From the NCBI GenBank assembly GCA_037013685.1, contig CM072906.1, positions 6,756,001-6,820,000 on the forward strand: a DNA stretch of 64,000 bases, given 5' to 3'. Made by a program: the position numbers and the translations under genes. The first letter of the stretch is position 1; every line of letters begins with the position of its first letter. The notes under the pieces were generated by a model that was not told the DNA's origin, did not search any database, and saw nothing but the letters and a program-made list of their open reading frames with translations. The DNA is from Acridotheres tristis. Taxonomy: Eukaryota > Chordata > Aves > Passeriformes > Sturnidae. Below, one piece after another: positions 38,601 to 51,237 of this stretch.

Positions 38601-41600
38601 TTTGTACACCCAATTGCAGAATGAGCTGACCAGAACAATTTTCAATCACAGCATCCAGCTGCCTATCTGAGGAGCCAAATTCCCTCAAAAACTAACATTT
38701 CCCTCCCAGCATCCTCCCCCAGGACAGGATCTGGCCCCAAGGACAGACTGTACCAGGACAGCAGTCCTCAGACTCCAAGAAGTGCAGGGTTTTGGTGTGG
38801 TGCCACACGCAGCAAAAGCAGGTTCTTACATTTGAAGAAAGCTGTAGAGAATCAAAATTCAATTCCAGCCAAAAATTTTACACGCCAGTTTTAGTGCCTG
38901 GAGGGACTAAGTTCTTTTTTTTTAAGCTTTAACTCACCATGAAGAATTACAAGGCCCAAATGCTAACAGCAACAATCCAAAGGAATATAATGCTCGATAC
39001 CATCTCAGGAGGTTATGGGTCAGTCCTGTGGGGTCACACACAGCTCCAAGGGCACCACAGCACATCAGCATTCCACAAACACATCAAGTCACCCCCAGAC
39101 ACTTCATTTGCCACGTGGACAAATGAAACACCAGAAAAAAATGATTTTGGGGAAAGAAGGAGAAGTCACAACCCCTTTCACCACATGGAACATGCTGGAG
39201 CGTGTTGGTACCAACAAGGACAATGTGGTTTGGCACAAAGATTTATTCCAGAGCAGCTGCCTTCTCTCCCTGGACAACAGCAACCTCTTAAGAGGGAAAA
39301 CCAGATGGAAGTTAGAGACATGCATTCCTGAAATGATGTTTTGGAGTTACTGTACCTGTGCCACACCTGTGACAGTTATAGCTACCCCCTCCGCCGTCTC
39401 TACGTCCTCACACCTGGGCTGTAACGTCATTATCTCTAGGGAAATCCTGCCAAAAAACGTAAAATATTTGCACGTTTCCAGGTTATACACACTCAGCTCT
39501 TCCCTTTGCATCTCCTGCCCCGGGCAACCTGCTGCACTCATCACAGGTAATGCAAGGCAGGCACAGAATGCAGCCAAGGGACCACATCTGTGACTGGAGA
39601 CAGACAAGGCATTGTGGCCAAGAAATAGATTTTCAGATAATGCTTAAAGGTAATTTATCAGCAAAGGCTGGAATCCAGACTGGAAATTAACCTGTGGTCC
39701 TTTCCTTCCTGCTGAGTTAGTGAGGAGCCAGAAGCTGCAGCATTGGGACCCCAAAGGGCCCTCTGTCAGAGGCTCATTGTGCCACACTACCCAAAGCCAT
39801 GGCAGCACGGGGTGGTGTCACTGGTTTAAAAGCACAGCACAGAACTGGGATGCTCCCACCCACCTCACACGAGCTTAGCAGAACCTGACACTGATGCTGA
39901 AGAAGCCCTGGGTTAGCCCTATCACAGACCTACCCCCTGATCTGGTTCACCTCCCCCTCTATTCTTCCAGTGTCCTGTCACCTAAAGATGGAAATTAGTC
40001 TCCAGCTCTTTATGGCTGCACCTGCAGAGCATCAGGCACTCGGGAACAGATCCTGCAGCTCCAGAACTTTCTCAGTCACCCCAGGTGGGCTTGAGGTACT
40101 TTGGTCAGTCCCAGCAATCTGCAGGCCACAATTTGGTAAAACAAGGGACATCTTTGGCTGTGGCAGGTTCTGTTCCTGGAAGCCAAGCCTGGCTCCCATG
40201 TCAGCCATAACGAGCTGGAAAGACGTTGGGAGACAGGACAGGGAGCCACAGGGCAGGGCGTTTGTGTCAGTGAACATCAGGTCAAACATCTGAACCATGA
40301 AGGGGCTGCCCTGGGCTGCTGCATGCATGCTGAGTTGCTCCAGGATTGGCTGCAAGTGTTGAAACCTATCCCTGCAAGTTTGTGCCTGCCTTGGCCACTG
40401 TCCTAATTAAACTGGCACACAGACTGGGAGCTGATAAAACACATCCCACTGCCCAGGACATGCACAGGCATTTTTTGTTATGTGTTCACAGCTTTAATCA
40501 GATAGTGCAGGATTTCAGCCTTCTGAAGGCTAATCTAGATCTGGAATTTAATTTCCAAACTGTGCTGCTTCTTAGTTCTGTTCACAGGGATATTTAGTCA
40601 TTACTGGTTCATAATTCCAGTTCTGCATGCTGCAACTCATCTGAGGTCTCTGTGCTGTATTTTCAAAGGTGACAACATCCAAAATGGGTAATGTCTCCAT
40701 GTGGAGGAAGAAGGGCTGAGTGGGAATCCACAGCCAACACTGCAGAGCCAGGCACACTTGCAATTTTGAAATGGCACAAAACCTGCCTTCTCACCTGTCC
40801 CAAAACCTGTACAGAATCCAGCCTGGCCCACACAAAAGCAGATGCCCTTCTGCTCTTCCCCAAGCCCACAGTGGAGACAGCGCTGGCAAGGAAAGGGTTA
40901 CAGCAGGAGCAAATGTTAGGTACAGCAATGCTGAATTTGGAATTTGCCAGGAATGTACCTGTCTGCATTACCTATTAACTGTGGAGTGCCACAGGGCAAG
41001 TGCTGGAGAAGGGGAAGGAGAGGAGAGTATGGAGATTTCAGCTGTCCTGTTAGAAAACCATTAATTTTTATGTTATCCTGCTGCTGCTGCTGCTGCTCAA
41101 AACAGAAGGATAAACAGTTAGACAGTGTTAGGAAGCTGGAGGATTATTACCTGTGCAACCCCTGTTACGTACAGTGGGACCCCCTCCGACGTCTCAACAT
41201 TCTCGCAGCGACAGAGGATGGTCAAAACCTCCAAAGACACTCTGAGCAGGGAGGAGTAAGGGTAGGACAGCAAATACACAGAGCAGTTACCAGAGAGTAA
41301 GACACTCCTTGTAAAGGACAGACGAGACTTTCAGGTTTCAGCTTTTCCCTGTTCAGTTTGCCTTTCTCTCACTGCCTGCTCCCAGGGCTCCATAATTAGC
41401 TTCCATGGTCATGGCAGGGAGTTTACAGCACCCAGCAGTTTCTTTTAATGAGGATAAAACAGGCTGGGGGCTCGTCCCCACCCTGCACATGAAACTGTGC
41501 CATCCTGGTGTCAGCTGGAGTTCTCTGCTGAAGTAATCTTTGCACAGAGAAAAACTCCTTTTGGTAATAATTTACATGCTTCTATGTCAGTATTTAAGAG

Positions 41601-44600
41601 AGGACAGATAAATGAAAACACCAGGGACGTGGCTATCCACCCCTGGCTAAGGCATTGAGGAGAGAAGCCACTTCCAAGTGCTGTCCTGGGAAGCTGAATT
41701 AACACTATTTGGCTTCCCCAGAGGCATATTAGACCACACTGTCTCTCTCACTGCTTTTATTTCTGACCCTTAAACAGGGACAGCGGTTTTTTCCCCTTGC
41801 TTTTCCCCAGTGCTCAAGGTTGCAGCAGGATAAGTGCCCAGCACCCTGCCAGTTCTAACTGTTCCTTTTGTTCCCAGGTTAATGCTACCTGGCGGGATGC
41901 CGCTGACAGCAACACAATTGCTCCTGTCTCTCTTGCTCACAGCACTGGCAGTTCCAGAAAAAATGTCCTAATTTCAGAGAAGGAAATCTGTCTCACTCTT
42001 CATGTTAATGCAGTGGGCTCCATCTGGGGCAGAGCTTATGGCATTTGAGATAGGAGAATTAAGCCCCACACCCCACGGTATGGACTTAAAACTAGAAGAT
42101 TTGTTTGGATGCTGGAATTCCTGTCAAGAGCCCCATTTGCTAAATAATGCCCAGACCTCTATCATATAACAGCTCGTTCCTGGCAATCCAGTTCTTGGCC
42201 CTGGATTCAGCCTATCCTTAACTTAATAAATCAGGCTCCCAAATGTATCTGATATTCTGCACTGGACAGGTCAAGGTCCTCAACTGTTCTTTGTGCTTCT
42301 CACAGAAGATGAGGAGACTTTGTTCAATTAACAGTTCTCCCAACAAGATGTCTCACAAAAATTTGGGAACGAAGTTCGTCTGGATCAAACACTGAGCCTG
42401 AAAGCTGGGCTTTTCCTTCCACTCCCACCTCCCATCATGTGCAGAGTGAGGGCAGCCACATGCTCACTTTGCTGGTGGCAACACAGGTACAGGGAAAAGA
42501 GGTTGGAAAAGGCTGTAAGGGTTAACTACAACCTCTGGCCATCATTCCGTGTAAAACTCAAAAGTCACGTCTTTATCCTTTTCCCTGTTATTTTTTTACA
42601 CAGATGGAGGAAACCTGTATCAGTGAGCATGAGGAATGTGTTGGGAGGGAGCATTCCTACAGATCCTAGAGACAAAGAGCTGTACTAGCAGGACAGCAGA
42701 ACTACCACAGCATGTCAGCTCAGAGACCAGACTGTAAGCAGCAGCAAGCAAAATCTAAGACTGAGGAAAGGCAGAGAAAGAAAATCCCGTGGTTTTAAAT
42801 CAGAACAGTGTGCTCCCAAGGTGACAACAATCAGCAGATCTTTACAAAGACAGACTTGAGGAGCAGAGGGGGGCACTGGTGCACTGCAGGCCACGAACTG
42901 GTTTGTTACTGGGTGAGGGGTTGGGCCATACTGGGCAGAGCTTGGCTCCTCTTGTGGACATAGAGGCTGTTTGAAAAGCACTCCAGCTGAAAGCATGTGA
43001 TTTCTTTTTTTGTGTGTGTCTTTTGCACTGTGGCACCCAGCTGTCCCCATGCCAACAGCCAGCAAAGAGCTCCTGATGCTCATCCCTGGTTTCATACACA
43101 GTGCCTGCTGATCCAGTGTGCCTAAAGATACAGCTGACAGCCCCACCGGGATGATTTTGCCAAATTCCTGCTCCAAAAGCCCACAAATAACCGGGGTCTC
43201 CTTACCTTTGGGTGTCAGTAATGCACCACCAAGCCCAGGCCCAGCCTCCATACACATATTGCTTCTCATCAGAGCCACAGCAGCCACCTGCAGCACAGCA
43301 GAGAGCACAGAGACATCAGCATTACACACATGCACGTGCTCTTGGACAGGGAATAACTTACAAGCAGAGTTCATACTCTTCTTCTTCATAGGCTTCACAT
43401 GGCAGTTTTCCCAAGGCAACCTTTTTTGGAATTGTCTTATAAAGCTGGAAAATAGTATTTGTATAATTCACTATGATCAACAGTAACACACAGAAAGGGA
43501 CTGTATCTCAAACCAGAGCTTTATTTTAGTTTTGTTAAGCCGTTTTAGCAACATGAATCAATATAAATATCTTCAACTGTGATGTTAACTGTTAGAGAAA
43601 GCTATGTAAGAAATCCACCTCCTTTCCCTTACACCACCCTTAAATTCCCACAGAAGCTCTCAAGTCAGCATTGGAAGAAGGAAGAACCCTTGAGCTCCCA
43701 AAAAATACCTCCTAGTTCTGGCTTGTGCAAGTAGCACAGTGTCTGATGCTTTGATGGTCCATCTCAGAGTTGGATGTGCCCAAGGTGCAGGCAGCTTCCA
43801 GAAATCTTTTGACACATTTAAGATTTGATCCCGGTGAAGCTGGAAGATGCTGTCTGCATTTTCATATCTCTGATTTAAGGAACAAGACACCTGCTGCCTT
43901 TCAAGAGAGCCCCAGGATTCATGGCTGGCAAGGGAGGAACTCTGCAGCTCCCCAGCTCAGACCAGAATTCCCTCTCCCAGCTGCTTTCCATAATCACTCC
44001 AGCAATGCCCGAGGGCCTCAGCAAGGCGAGTGCTGTATAAACAGAGCCACAGACAGTTCCAGCTCTGGGAATAGATCTATGCAGGCAAGGCAGCCAGCGC
44101 AGAGGAAGAGCAGGAACGCAGAAAACTGAGTGGCTCTGGGAGCTTTGGGCTGCGGGAGGAAAAAGGGAGAAGGATGAAGCCAGCAGCCCTTTCAAGAGAA
44201 ATGACCAGTATAGCTTGCTACACTACAGGTCAAATGAAGAAGCAGAAGCAGCACACATCCAGGCCAGTGTGCCTGCAGGGCCCTCCGACTGCAGGAGGGG
44301 ACTCTGTCCTCCTTGTTCTCCTCCTCCTCTTCTTGCTCCTCCTCTTCCTCCAATCCCCCAGCATTTAGCCATCTTCTGCCTACTTCCAAACACTGTCTGC
44401 TTCCAGACACTGGCCACACACTGCCTGCTTTGCTGCCTTCCATACAGTGGTTGACAAACCAGCAGATCCGCCCTATCTTCAATTCTTCACCCTTGCATTT
44501 CAGTAAGAATGAAACACAAACAGGAAAAGGCTTTACTTTTTCAGATCTCTTGTGCTGCACACCCCAGAGGAATATTCTCCTGTCACTTCTGAGCCAGCCT

Positions 44601-47600
44601 TTGGATAGCTTTTCCAGTAGCTGGAAGGCTGTTTCAGCCAGGCAAGTGTTACAGAAGCTGATGATACAACATCCTGCAGTAACCACAATGCCTTTAACAT
44701 TTCTTGGAGGGCGTCAGCCCGGTTAGCTCAGCCTTTCAGCCAGACCCTTGTTTTCCAAGAACAGGAAGGGAGGTGTTCCTGGCACTCAGGAAAAGCAGCA
44801 CCACATGGAAAGGTATTTTATTTCCCAGGGTCTCTACCAAACCTCTGTTAATTTTTTCTTAGTAATATCCTGAGAAAGCTCGGCACCCTAAACCCACCAT
44901 TGTTACAGAAAAGTGCCTCTCCACACAGATGTTCCTCTTCTTCTGTAGGAAATGCAAGGAATTACTTTATTTAGTATCACACACAAAACGAGCTCCACAT
45001 TTGCTTCCTGGTGCTACACAACACAGCTGCAGAGCATGGTCTACTGAGCTAGATTATATGTCAAAAACTGTTCAAAGCCTAAAAAAACAGGGAAAACTAA
45101 CACATTAAGGAGGAGTGGGATGCCAGCCAGTTGCTTTCACACATGCTGGACGTCTGAGCGCAGCAGAGCTCCGTCCTGGTAAGGCTGAGGAGCTGAGGGC
45201 TCATTTTCCATGGCAGTCCTGCTGCCTCTTTCTCAATTCTCAGGCAGCAAGTGAAAAGGGAACCAACAAAGCAAAATCTTTGCCAGGCTAAAGAATAAAC
45301 CCTCTTGCACAATGAGATTTGGCAGAGAAATTGCCTTTTCCAGCTATAATACGCCCACTGTTCCAGCAGACTGGGTCTCACAGTCGCTTCCACAAACATC
45401 CACCGTGCCTCTTCCGGGGCAGTGTAAGGGCCACAAATGGAGGATTCATAGCCAGGGAGCTGCCAGCCAGCTTGGCCTCTTCCCAATGAAGGGGTCCCAT
45501 GTTCAAGCAAGAATTCCCAGAGCCAGGAGAAAGTACGTTGTCTGTTTGTTTGGGGTTTTTTTATTATGAAATAAGATTAATCGCTTGGGAGTTGGTAGAT
45601 AAAAGGAGCTCTCAGCAGATGCAGGAAGTGAGCAAGGAAGAATGTGAGCCTCAATAGTTTTGGGGACACAGAGCTCAAAACATCAAAGCTGGGATGGTCT
45701 GAACAAGCTCTGTGTTGTTTGCTCTCCCAGGTAACTTGGGCTCTGAGTTACCTCTCTAGCAGGAAGTGGTGAGCGTTCCAAAATCAGGTCACGGTAAACA
45801 AGCTGCTGAGTGCAGGCAGATCAAGAAAAAGTTCACAATTGAAAACAGTTACAGACAAAAGATAATGCAGAGATAGAGGAAGGCAAAACTATACATAAAG
45901 AAAATCACATCCTAAAGCACGGCCCAGACTGAAGTTAGTGTCTGGTTCTTAGGCCTCACTGTGCATAGAAATTAGGCTTTGTTCACATGCAGAAATAGTA
46001 CAAGGTTAACAAAAATTAATTTTAAAAGATGCAAGGTTCTGAGTTGAATCCATAAAAGCCTCTGATGGTCACTGCAGCAGATGAAAGCAGATTACAGTGG
46101 CTATCTTTTTCCGGATGCAATCTATATGAAAATGACTTAATGAGTAACAATGCTATAGAATGAGTTTAAAAACACATTTAATAACTTATCTCATAAACAG
46201 CAACTCAGAGAAGATAAACAACAATGAAGCTACATAACTGAATCACTGAGATACTACCCCAAAATTCCTTTTGGAAACCAAAAGGAAAGGTCTGAGGCTA
46301 TTGTCCACCTCCTTCTAACAGGCTTTCCAAAGAGTAGTTTGCAAGTCCTGGAGATTTAACAAGCACATGGCAATGGAAACCTTGAGCCCCACCACATTGA
46401 AAAAGGCGAAGAAGCACCTCCTGAGAAGGAAAAATCTCAGATGAGCTGTGTAAGGGCCCTTCTGAGCACTCATAACTTGAGACCAGCTGCAATGCTGCAC
46501 TCTCAGCAACCCCTGAGCATCACAAGCAGTAAGAAACCAGCCGTGGGGAAAGAGTTTTGGCTTGCCAAAATGACAAACCTAAATCTGCAGGAGCACACAG
46601 TTAAACCTGGCACATGACCATCAGCGCCACTGCAAGTTTCCTGCACAACCACAACCCTGGAAAACAGTTTGAACTGAATGAACTGCATGGACGCAGGGCA
46701 AAACCTCAGGACACCCAGCTGAAGCTGCCTGCTCCTTCTCACAAACTCCTCCTCCTTTTGAGGCTGAAGAACTGGAATTACACGATCAGTGTGAGGGTTC
46801 AGGTGGCTCTTGCTGCCCACCAAGTCTTTCCACAGGACATGGCCTGGACCTTCTCGTTTCATTTTCATGCAATAGACTCTTCTCACCTAAATGGAACGTC
46901 TACATTTCTCCCTCCTGAACTGCACTGGATTTTGTTCAGCCCATTGGGTCAATCTCCAGAGTTTGTTTTGATCCTGATCCAGCTCTTCAAAGCTCTCAAA
47001 CCCATTCCCAGCTCAGTCTGCAAATTCAATAAGCACATTCTCGATTCCATTATCCAAGCCAAAACTAGGAACTTACTTGATAAATTCTTTCAGCTGAACA
47101 GTGAGTTACTGTCAAGTTCCCTGGCAATGGTCTTCCAGGCAGTTTCATATACATTTCATAATACCTGAAAAACCACTTCCTTCTTGCACTGTGGGCTGTA
47201 GGTCTTTTGCAGGAAGGGCTTCAAGAGCCTCAAGAAATCCTTATTTCAGGCTTTCAACTTAGAAAAGTAACATGAAAATAGCACATGAGCAGTTCTTGAA
47301 GGGGTAAGAGGGCTGCAGTAACAGGATGGAAGAGCTTAGAGCAGCCCTGGAAGGATTACATGCCTCTGACTGCTGGCATGCAGCAGCAAATTCCTACACA
47401 AAACTAGAATTAACTGCTAGCTCTTCTTTTACTTTGACAGACATCAAGGAGCCCCAAAAGGTGTTGCACCAAAGTAAAATTTGAGAAACTGGGCTGGAGC
47501 GTATTTCTCAGGCTGACTTCTGCTCACCTGAGGAGGAATAAGATCAGCTGAACATGGTAAATACCTCTACTTGTCTTTTTCTAGGTGTTACAAGCAACAT

Positions 47601-50600
47601 ACTTATTTCAGTACTCTCCTAGGAGATAAAGTTGGGTTGGCTGGGTTGCACTCCCCTGACTTTTTCCCTCCTCTCACTTTTGCTGAAGCAGGAGTTTGTT
47701 CTGACACAGAAACAGGGAGGGCTGTGCTCACTTCCCCTGTCATGTATGTCCAGATATTCCCCTCAGAGCTCCTCTGCTGCAGCCCTTGACAGCCAGAAGG
47801 AAAATGCTTCAACTACAGAGATTTAGGCAACAGTTTGGTAACTGTTAGATGAACAGGGCCACTATAAATACACATTTCCTTACTGTGACGCTGCAGAAAT
47901 ATTATAGCACTGTATTTCAAAATCAGCAAACTGATCCTTAGCCAGAAATGCTGCATTTAACCAGACTGTAACCCAAACTCAGCCTTTCACAGCCTATTTG
48001 GCTGGTGGGAACATTCAGATACCAGGATGAACAGGTACTTTGTGTACCTCCCTGAAAACTCAACCAGCTCCAGTTGTGCTCAGTGCCAGGCTCCTGCCAA
48101 AGCCTCCTCAGACCTTGTACTAAGGGAGTCTCCCACGAAAGTCAGACCCACAATCTGGGGAGACTCAAAGCTCTATGGGGCATCCTTACAAATCCTGGGC
48201 TCCACAATTCACTGACGGATGGATCAGCAATGCAGTTTCTTAGAAGGAGGTCGATGTTGCTCAGCAGGGGAAGGACAGCAGTGCCAGCTGAGTGCAGAGC
48301 CATGCCTGGGAAGCAGCTTCCCAAATAAGGCTACAAAGCTCCACGTTCCCAAGGCACAGCTGGCTGCTTCTTGAGCACTGGAGGAACTCGAGTGTCTCAC
48401 AAGAAAGTGAAAAGAAAGAACAACCCTCCTCAGAAACACCCACATGCCAGGGGAGGCCCAGGACTAAAGGCCAAGGGGCACAGGCTGAGTAAAGAAAATA
48501 AAGAAAACCCTCCCACAGAGTAAAGTCTTTCAAATAACTACCACGTGACAATTCAAGACTGCAAGCCAAAAGCCTGCCCCTAATAATATTTGGTTTATTT
48601 AAATTAATTTAACTAAAATTTATTTAATATTATTTTGGCTTATTGGTATGTATTATTAGTTTCTCCTTCCCTTCCCCTCTCTCCCTAAATCCAACTTAGT
48701 ATCACACAAATTAATGCTGGCTCACAACGTCCTCCCTGCTTTTTCCCGGAGGGACACGGCTCAACTTCCTGGAATTTCAACGGCTTGTAGCTACACCCTC
48801 TCACTAATGCCGGGCAGTCCCTTTGCACACGGGCACAGAGGAGCTGCAGGGCCCTGCAGAGCTCCCAGTTAGTGCCCTCAGGATTCAGCAAGAACCTGCA
48901 GACTACACTGGGCAGCAGCTGAGGAAAACCAGTCTGCTGGCAGCTCCAAACCCCATCCCAACTGGCAGAATCCAGGGTGATCTCTGCTCCCTTCCCAAAA
49001 CGCAGCTGCACTTCGAGGAGTGTCCTGGGCTCGCTGCTCCTGGCTGTGGAAAAGCACCACGCCTGGAACTGCAAGCAGATGCCACAAATTCCTGCTGGCT
49101 CATCCTGAAAGCTGTGTTTTGTAAACTCCAGACCTGAACAGAAGCAAACCCAAGCTTTGAGACTCCACCACACCGGGAACACAGCTTCCTAGTCTTCCCA
49201 TGAATGTGGCATTTCACCAAGCAGTGCCAGTTTTGATAGGGGTCCCTTTGCAGGGAAGCACAACATCATCTCTGGATCCCACTGGGAACTGCAGACCAGG
49301 AAAACTACAAGGAACACTGCTGCTCTGAGCAGCTGCTGGGTGGGGTTTGTAACTCCTTAGAAGCCACCACCAGAACGGGCATATTTGTTTCCAGAACTGC
49401 AGCCTGCTCCTGGCATCTCCTCAGGAATTCCCGTAACAGGTGTGTCATCCAAGAAAGATGAACTGATAACAGACCAGCCACAGCCTGCTGGAGGCTTTGG
49501 CTCCAAAACCACAGTAACATCGTTGCAAGCGTAGCAGAGCTGTGACTTGAGGCACATCCTTGATGTTCACATGCATTTTCTACCGGTGCTCATTACCTTG
49601 CAGCTGACCTCAGTCTGTCACAGAGTGAAGCTCCCGGCCCTCGCATCACCTAACAATAATTAATTCACCCAACAATAACGAATTAATAACAATCCTGTCT
49701 GCACAAAGCCAAAGTGCAGCCTGGAGCTTCAGCAGCATTGAAGCAGCTACAGATTGAATCAGACATGTCGGATTTCACTGCTGGTTTGTTTAACCCCAAC
49801 TTCAGTCAGCTGCTGGTGATATTCCACATGTCCAGTGGGCATCACCTGCATCCAGTGCCAGCACCACTGAGAGTCCAAGGGATGTGAGGGTGAGGAAGCT
49901 GCAGCAGGATGTGATGGATGAAGATGGGCACTGCAGGGACAAGCCTGCAGCGCTCTGGCCCAGGGGGATGCTCACACCCAGCTCCCCTTCCCTGGCAAAT
50001 CCAACCTGTGGCCGGGGACAGGGCGGCTTCCTGGCAATCTCAGCCAAAGCCTGTTGGCGGGGGCACAGAGTTTTGCTGGTGCCACTGCCTGACATCACCT
50101 GAAATCAGCAGTATCGGAGGTGCTGCTGCTGTCGCCGGACCTCGCCCACCGCTCTGCGCTGCTGGGACCCCACCCCGGAACCTAATTCCATTACAGCATC
50201 TCCCATCTCCCTGTCTATTCCCAAATCACTCAGGGCCCTCCTGTGACAGGAATCCCTCCTACAATCCCTCGGAGTGCCCTCACAGCCAGGACCCCTCCTT
50301 GCACACATCACAGAGATCCCCCCAATTCCCACAGGTTGTCTCCTTGACAGTGTCTCCCTTGATAGGGACTCCTCAAGCCCCAGAGAGTCCCCTTACAGCC
50401 AGGACCCTCCGACTTCCCTCTCCCATCGGGCTCCATCAGTGACACCCCCGTCAGAGCCCTCAGGGCCCCCTCAAATCGCTGAGCACACCCTCTCAGCCAG
50501 GACCCCCAAAGCCCCCTCCTAGCACACCGCATTAGAGACCCCTCTCCAATCCCTTAGGGTCCTCCCCTGACAGGAACACTTAAACCCCTGACAGCCCCCT

Positions 50601-50718
50601 CACAACCAGGGCCCCCAGCTGGGAGAGTGCCCTCCATGTCACCCCACAGCCCCTCCATCCCAGCCGTACCTGACACCACCAGCGCCTCGTTGGGCCCCAC
50701 CGTGTGGCAGTTCCCCAT
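32670..50718 (-). CDS. FLOT2: FLOT2, flotillin-2 (reggie-1)
   Basis: Flotillin-2 forms hetero-oligomers with flotillin-1 on the cytoplasmic face of membrane microdomains and acts in endocytosis and signalling. Coding exons are 50718-50670, 43287-43206, exon 3 (41241-41151 or 39446-39356), 35487-35364, 34951-34833, 34420-34307, 34218-34099, 33721-33507, 33390-33207, 33051-32902 and 32723-32670. All phases agree and give 433 residues (human 428, from memory). The start [17 protein letters not shown] keeps the myristoylated Gly2 and palmitoylated Cys4, and Cys19-Cys20 are present. The SPFH/PHB domain fills roughly residues 1-190. The following helical region is rich in Glu, Ala, Lys and Gln, with repeated AEAE motifs (about 190-365). 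The C-terminus ends in SVPEAKE, longer than the mammalian end I recall. Intron 1 is 7.4 kb. Exon 3 exists in two versions, described separately. Confidence 0.96.
35551..35576. repeat. CAG-type trinucleotide run in FLOT2 intron 3
   Basis: CAGCAGCAGCAG followed by AAGCAGCAG lies in the intron just upstream of exon 4. It is non-coding on the gene strand. Confidence 0.8.
39356..39446 (-). CDS. FLOT2: FLOT2 exon 3b (canonical version)
   Basis: This 91-nt exon completes the codon split after exon 2 and ends in phase 0. It encodes residues 44-74, starting [15 protein letters not shown] and ending TVTGVAQ. That is the segment found in the standard mammalian flotillin-2 I know. The acceptor is TTTTTTGGCAG and the donor GTACAG. 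It lies within the SPFH domain. Confidence 0.93.
41151..41241 (-). CDS. FLOT2: FLOT2 exon 3a (alternative, duplicated version)
   Basis: A second 91-nt exon lies 1.7 kb upstream of exon 3b, has the same entry and exit phases and no stop. It begins [15 protein letters not shown] and ends PLYVTGVAQ. Twenty of 31 residues match exon 3b. The differences include an extra cysteine (CRC) and Pro-Leu-Tyr in place of Ala-Ile-Thr. The acceptor CTCCCTGCTCAG has a pyrimidine tract, and the donor is GTAATA. Conserved length, phase and residues argue for a functional exon under selection. A related alternative exon may already be listed for mammalian Flot2 (uncertain recollection). Confidence 0.85.
43288..50669 (-). 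other. FLOT2: FLOT2 intron 1
   Basis: A 7.4-kb intron separates the lipid-anchor exon from the rest of the protein. I see no exon or RNA gene in it. The stretch around 46910-47090 loosely recalls the degraded internal part of an old CR1 LINE read on the minus strand, too weak to call. First introns of this length often carry control elements, but none is identifiable by eye. Confidence 0.6.
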
Positions 50719-50900
50719 GACGGCCCCGCCGCCGATCGCCCCCACAAACCCCCGCGCCTCGCACGACGGGGGCGCGGCCCGCGGGCGCCGCCATCTTGGG
50801 GAGGTCGGTGCCACACCCCGGGGGCGGGGCCGGACTGCGGGTGCCGCCATGTTGGGAGCCGCGTGCGCGGGGAACATGGGCGGCGTGCGCATGCGCGGTG
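50719..50900 (-). promoter_or_regulatory. FLOT2: FLOT2 CpG-island promoter with two YY1 motifs and an NRF1 site
   Basis: The GC-rich block above the FLOT2 start codon contains two minus-strand YY1 motifs, AAGATGGCGGC (50797-50787) and AACATGGCGGC (50853-50843), 56 nt apart and in the same orientation. A palindromic NRF1 site, TGCGCATGCGCG, is at 50886-50897. YY1 motifs of this kind usually sit at or just after the start site, so transcription probably begins around 50.80-50.86 kb. No TATA box is present. Confidence 0.7.
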
Positions 50901-50919
50901 TGCGCGGGTGTGCAAGGGA

Positions 50920-51110
50920 CATGTGTGACACTGCAAGGGTGTGTGTGACACTGCAAGGGTGTGTAAGGGGTGTATGTGACACTGCATGGGTGTGCAAGGC
51001 AGGGTGTGTGTCCTGCAGTGTGTGTGCAGAGCCGGGTGTGCTGCTCTGCACACCCACATACACGCACACACAAACCCACACACCCACATCTCCTTGCACA
51101 CTCACTCACT
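50920..51110. repeat. GT/AC-rich tandem repeats between FLOT2 and DHRS13
   Basis: Units of about 21 nt built on GTGTGACACTGCAAGGGT occur three times near 50922-50990, followed by GTGTG-rich and then CACAC-rich sequence to 51110. The two halves are roughly complementary and could fold back. The repeat fills most of the 0.4-kb gap between the DHRS13 end and the FLOT2 promoter. Confidence 0.75.
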
Positions 51111-51231
51111 GTCACCCTCCCAGCTCCTGCACGTGCAGGACGTGGTGGGTGTGCAAGGGCCAGTGCCTCTCACTCACCCCCATTCCACACCGACACAGGA
51201 CCCCCCGGGCTCCCTTGTCACCACCATCACC

Positions 51232-51237
51232 TTTATT
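51232..51237 (-). terminator. DHRS13: DHRS13 poly(A) signal overlapping the stop codon
   Basis: The last codons read ACA GCA CAA TAA AGG on the minus strand, so AATAAA (51237-51232) spans the TAA stop (51235-51233). GT-rich downstream elements (GGTGATGGTGGTGA, then TGTGTCGGTGTGG) follow within about 50 nt, as expected after a real signal. The 3' UTR would be only some 15-30 nt. Confidence 0.65.

Noticed and set aside
41082..41098. CTG trinucleotide run near FLOT2 exon 3a as a coding or expansion repeat
   Set aside because: It is only about six units, intronic and downstream of the exon 3a donor.
46614..47168. 184-codon plus-strand frame in FLOT2 intron 1
   Set aside because: No recognisable domain. 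Part of the sequence resembles a degraded CR1 remnant in the opposite orientation.
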